The notes below the pieces were generated by a model that was given only the letters and a program-made list of their open reading frames with translations, was not told the DNA's origin and did not search any database. Source: Rhodococcus globerulus NBRC 14531 (GTDB lineage: Bacteria; Actinomycetota; Actinomycetes; Mycobacteriales; Mycobacteriaceae). Taken from it: 64,000 nt of DNA. How positions within the stretch are numbered: the first letter of the stretch is position 1; each line of letters opens with the position of its first letter. Where the stretch lies: positions 186,001 to 250,000 of the forward strand of contig NZ_BCWX01000003.1 in assembly GCF_001894805.1 (NCBI RefSeq), in the 5' to 3' direction. Of the stretch, positions 61,399-64,000 are shown piece by piece. The position numbers and the translations under genes are program-made.

Positions 61399-62250
61399 AT
61401 GGCATTGGCAGCAGCAGGGCGTTTCCCGCGAACTCGGCGGCAGATTCGATCCGTCTCTCGCGGCGTCGACAGCATCGGTGATCAGGCACTGTTCTTCGCG
61501 AAAGCAATCGGACACGCACCAAAGGCTTTGATGCGCTATCCACGCGAGACACTTCGCTTGATCGCCGAGATCAGCATGGGAACCGGAGCACTGGCCGTCA
61601 TCGGTGGCACCGTCGTGATCGTCGGCTTCCTGACTCTCTTCACCGGAGCCACCATCGCCGTGCAGGGCTACAGCTCGCTCGGAAACATCGGCGTCGAGGC
61701 ACTGACGGGATTCTTCGCAGCGTTCATCAACGTTCGTATCGCCGCACCCGTCATCGCGGGAATCGGTTTGGCCGCCACCATCGGTGCCGGCTCCACCGCG
61801 CAACTCGGAGCGATGCGTGTGTCGGAGGAGATCGACGCCCTGGAGACGATGGCCATCCCGTCCATCCCGTATCTGGTCAGCACCCGTGTCATGGCCGGCA
61901 TGATCGCCATCATCCCGTTGTACTCGCTGGCAGTGATTGCGTCGTTCATGGCCAGCCGTTTCGCGACGGTGTACCTGTACAACCAGTCCGGCGGTGTGTA
62001 CGACCATTACTTCACAACCTTTCTGATACCCACGGACATATTGTGGTCGTTTGCGCAAGCGATAGTCATGGCCCTAGCGGTCATGTTGATTCACACCTAC
62101 TACGGCTTCAACGCGACCGGTGGCCCGGTCGGCGTCGGCGTCGCCGTGGGTAATGCGGTGCGCGCCTCACTGATTGCGGTTGTCACCGTCACCCTGCTCA
62201 TCTCACTCGCCATTTACGGTGGGTCCGGCAACTTCAACTTGTCGGGATAG
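61399..62250 (+). CDS. yrbE4B: Mce4 permease subunit YrbE4B (SupB)
   Basis: 283 residues of the MlaE family. SEEIDALETMAIPSIPYLVSTR is the conserved permease loop, and LIHTYYGFNATGGPVGVGVAVGN a conserved C-terminal helix. ATG 61399 is preceded by GGGAGG. The gene follows yrbE4A by 55 bases with the same orientation as in other mce operons. Steroid import by Mce4 is established in Rhodococcus and mycobacteria. Confidence 0.92.
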   Translation: MALAAAGRFPRTRRQIRSVSRGVDSIGDQALFFAKAIGHAPKALMRYPRETLRLIAEISMGTGALAVIGGTVVIVGFLTLFTGATIAVQGYSSLGNIGVEALTGFFAAFINVRIAAPVIAGIGLAATIGAGSTAQLGAMRVSEEIDALETMAIPSIPYLVSTRVMAGMIAIIPLYSLAVIASFMASRFATVYLYNQSGGVYDHYFTTFLIPTDILWSFAQAIVMALAVMLIHTYYGFNATGGPVGVGVAVGNAVRASLIAVVTVTLLISLAIYGGSGNFNLSG

Positions 62251-62262
62251 GGGACGGAGAGA

Positions 62263-63444
62263 ATGACAGTTCCCAGGTGGCACAAGAAACTTGCCGCGGC
62301 CGGTTTGATCCTCGGACTCGCGGCAATCGTGGCCGTCGCACTCACCATGTTTGCGGGCGGCTTCACCGAGAGCACCCCCATCACCGTGATGTCCGCTCGC
62401 GCCGGTCTTGTCATGGAACCGGACGCCAAGGTGAAATTGCGCGGCGTGCAGGTGGGCAGCGTCGAATCGATTTCCCTCGACGGAGATCAAGCGAGTCTGC
62501 AACTGGCGATGTATCCCGACCAGATGTCGAAGATTCCGTCCAACGCCGGCGTGGAGATCAAGTCCACCACCGTCTTCGGAGCCAAGTACGTCAACATCGT
62601 CATCCCGGACGATCCGTCGACACAGCCCATTCAAGAAGGTGCGGTCATTACCTCCGACAGCGTGACCGTCGAGTTCAACAGTGTGTTCGAACATCTTTCG
62701 GAGGTACTGGCCCAGGTCGAGCCGGAAAAGCTGAACGCAACACTCGGTGCTATTTCGACGGCACTCAACGGCCGCGGCGAAGCACTCGGCGAGGTTCTCG
62801 AATTGGGCGACACCTACTTGCAGAAGATGAATCCCACGCTGCCGCAACTGCAAGAGGATCTGGCGAGCGCGGCCACGGTCACCAACCTGTACGCGGACGT
62901 GGCACCGGACCTACTGCGCATCCTCGACAACGCAACCACTACAAGTGGTTCCATCGTGGCCGAGCAGGCCAACCTGGATCTGCTGTTGCTCAACATCACC
63001 GGCCTCGCCAACACCGGTAACGCCTTGCTGACCGACAACGAGCAGGACCTCACCACGTCCCTGGACACCCTGACGGCAACCACGACGCTGCTCGAGGAAT
63101 ACTCACCCGGTCTGACGTGCTTCCTCGTCGGATTGAACGACGGGCGCATCAAATTCGAGCCGATGGCCGGCACCGGTGACAAAGCGGCCTTGATGCTCAG
63201 TGCGAGCTTCATGTGGGGTGCAAAGGCGTACACCAATCCGGAGTCCCTTCCCAAGGTTGCCGCATCGGGCGGCCCGAATTGTTACGGCTTCCCCACCTTC
63301 GATCCGAAGGTCGACGGTAAGGCCCCGTTTGCGGTCACCAACACCGGAAACGTGCCGTTCGTACCCAACACGGAGTTCGAGGTGACGGTTCCGACGATCT
63401 TCCAGTTCCTCTTCGGGGACTCTTACGAACAGGACGGGGAGTGA
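62263..63444 (+). CDS. mce4A: Mce4A, MCE-family sterol-binding protein
   Basis: 393 residues. A membrane anchor (LAAAGLILGLAAIVAVALTMF, residues 8-30) is followed by the MCE/MlaD beta-barrel domain with VKLRGVQVGSVESISLDG (residues 60-80) and KSTTVFGAKYVNIVIPD. A long helical region follows and a compact C-terminal domain. It is thought to form part of the periplasm-spanning tunnel for sterols. It starts at ATG 62263 after GGAGAG, and TGATG overlaps the next gene. Confidence 0.92.
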   Translation: MTVPRWHKKLAAAGLILGLAAIVAVALTMFAGGFTESTPITVMSARAGLVMEPDAKVKLRGVQVGSVESISLDGDQASLQLAMYPDQMSKIPSNAGVEIKSTTVFGAKYVNIVIPDDPSTQPIQEGAVITSDSVTVEFNSVFEHLSEVLAQVEPEKLNATLGAISTALNGRGEALGEVLELGDTYLQKMNPTLPQLQEDLASAATVTNLYADVAPDLLRILDNATTTSGSIVAEQANLDLLLLNITGLANTGNALLTDNEQDLTTSLDTLTATTTLLEEYSPGLTCFLVGLNDGRIKFEPMAGTGDKAALMLSASFMWGAKAYTNPESLPKVAASGGPNCYGFPTFDPKVDGKAPFAVTNTGNVPFVPNTEFEVTVPTIFQFLFGDSYEQDGE

Positions 63445-64000
63445 TGAGACCGACAACGGTAAAGCTCTTGATCTTCACACTCGTCATGTCGGTGATTTTT
63501 GCCGGACTGGCCATCGTGTTCAGTCAGGTGCGATTCAGCAGTAGCAACGGTTTTCACGCCACGTTCGCCGATGTTTCCGGTCTGAAGTCCGGCGACAAGG
63601 TGCGGATCGCCGGTGTTCCGGTCGGATCCGTGACGGGCGTGTCCATCGATGATTCCAACCAGGCTGAAGTCAGCTTCGACGTCGATACCCAGTACTCGTT
63701 GATGAAGAGCACCAAAGCGACGGTCCGCTACGAGAACCTGGTCGGCGATCGCTACATGGAGCTACTGGAAGGCACCGGTTCGACCGAATCTTTGTCGTCC
63801 GGCGGTTCGATTCCGGTTGATCAGACATCGCCCGCTCTGGACCTGGATCTGTTGCTCGGTGGTTTCAAGCCGCTCCTGCGCGCGCTGGATCCTCAGCAAG
63901 TCAACGATCTGTCAGGAGCGCTGCTTCATGTCCTGCAAGGCCAGGGCGGAACTCTGGTTTCTCTTCTGGGAAACACCAATTCATTCACCAATACGCTCGC
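63444..64000 (+). CDS. mce4B: Mce4B, MCE-family protein (3' end outside window)
   Basis: 185 residues are visible. A membrane helix (TVKLLIFTLVMSVIFAGLAIV) precedes an MCE domain with FADVSGLKSGDKVRIAGVPV, GSVTGVSID and ENLVGDRYMELLEG. The ATG at 63444 overlaps the mce4A stop, as in the usual mce gene order. The helical and C-terminal parts are beyond the end of the window, so it continues past 64000. Confidence 0.92.
   Translation, partial: MRPTTVKLLIFTLVMSVIFAGLAIVFSQVRFSSSNGFHATFADVSGLKSGDKVRIAGVPVGSVTGVSIDDSNQAEVSFDVDTQYSLMKSTKATVRYENLVGDRYMELLEGTGSTESLSSGGSIPVDQTSPALDLDLLLGGFKPLLRALDPQQVNDLSGALLHVLQGQGGTLVSLLGNTNSFTNTL

Overview
The window looks like chromosomal DNA of a Rhodococcus (order Mycobacteriales). 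The evidence is high GC with GTG and TTG starts, an mce4-type import operon, a CYP125/FadA5 sterol side-chain gene set, F420-type enzymes, an LppU-like lipoprotein and many palindromes matching the KstR operator. No rRNA, tRNA, CRISPR array or insertion sequence was seen. Genus level is inference.

Positions 1-6974 hold acyl-CoA metabolism genes: a MaoC dehydratase (cut by the window edge), a Cys-less Ltp-type thiolase-fold protein and a DUF35 partner, a PadR regulator divergent from an acyl-CoA synthetase, a DEDD exonuclease, a remnant of an enolase-superfamily gene, and an SDR divergent from a TetR regulator. Positions 7000-11516 form a pyrimidine-type island: NCS1 permease, PucR regulator, yeast-type cytosine deaminase and a 2OG-Fe(II) oxygenase-like protein. 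Positions 11784-24914 are mostly housekeeping and cell-envelope genes: CorA, LppU-like lipoprotein, LigC with Prim-PolC, a serine hydrolase, a toroid-like protein, an FprB-type ferredoxin-NADP reductase with a KstR-like box, a BacA/SbmA-like ABC exporter-fold protein, an L,D-transpeptidase, YnfA, a GNAT protein with a GyrA-like front end, and a small HTH protein.

Positions 24973-39367 and 54605-64000 are two parts of a sterol (cholesterol/phytosterol) catabolic cluster with the gene content of the M. tuberculosis KstR region: ddn, fadA5, cyp125, ltp3, ltp4, a DUF35 partner, an Rv3520c-like LLM enzyme, echA19, fadD19, then fadD17, fadE27, fadE26, fdxD, hsd4A, yrbE4A, yrbE4B, mce4A and mce4B (cut by the window end). 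KstR-like boxes sit in nearly every divergent promoter of these parts. Together these genes import sterol (Mce4), oxidise C26 (CYP125), activate it (FadD19/FadD17), and shorten the side chain (FadE26/27, EchA19, Hsd4A, FadA5, Ltp3/4).

Between the two sterol parts lies a separate sugar locus (39666-54589) that reads as a sialic acid utilisation system: a GntR/FCD regulator, a peptide-type ABC importer with a fused permease-ATPase subunit, three consecutive GFO/IDH/MocA oxidoreductases, a NanA-type aldolase, a ROK kinase, NanE, an SGNH esterase, NagA and NagB. The two transcription units diverge from one intergenic region carrying a pair of matching ATAGG-N6-CCTAT operator-like palindromes. The three oxidoreductases, one with a degenerate nucleotide-binding motif, are the most interesting unexplained part of the window.
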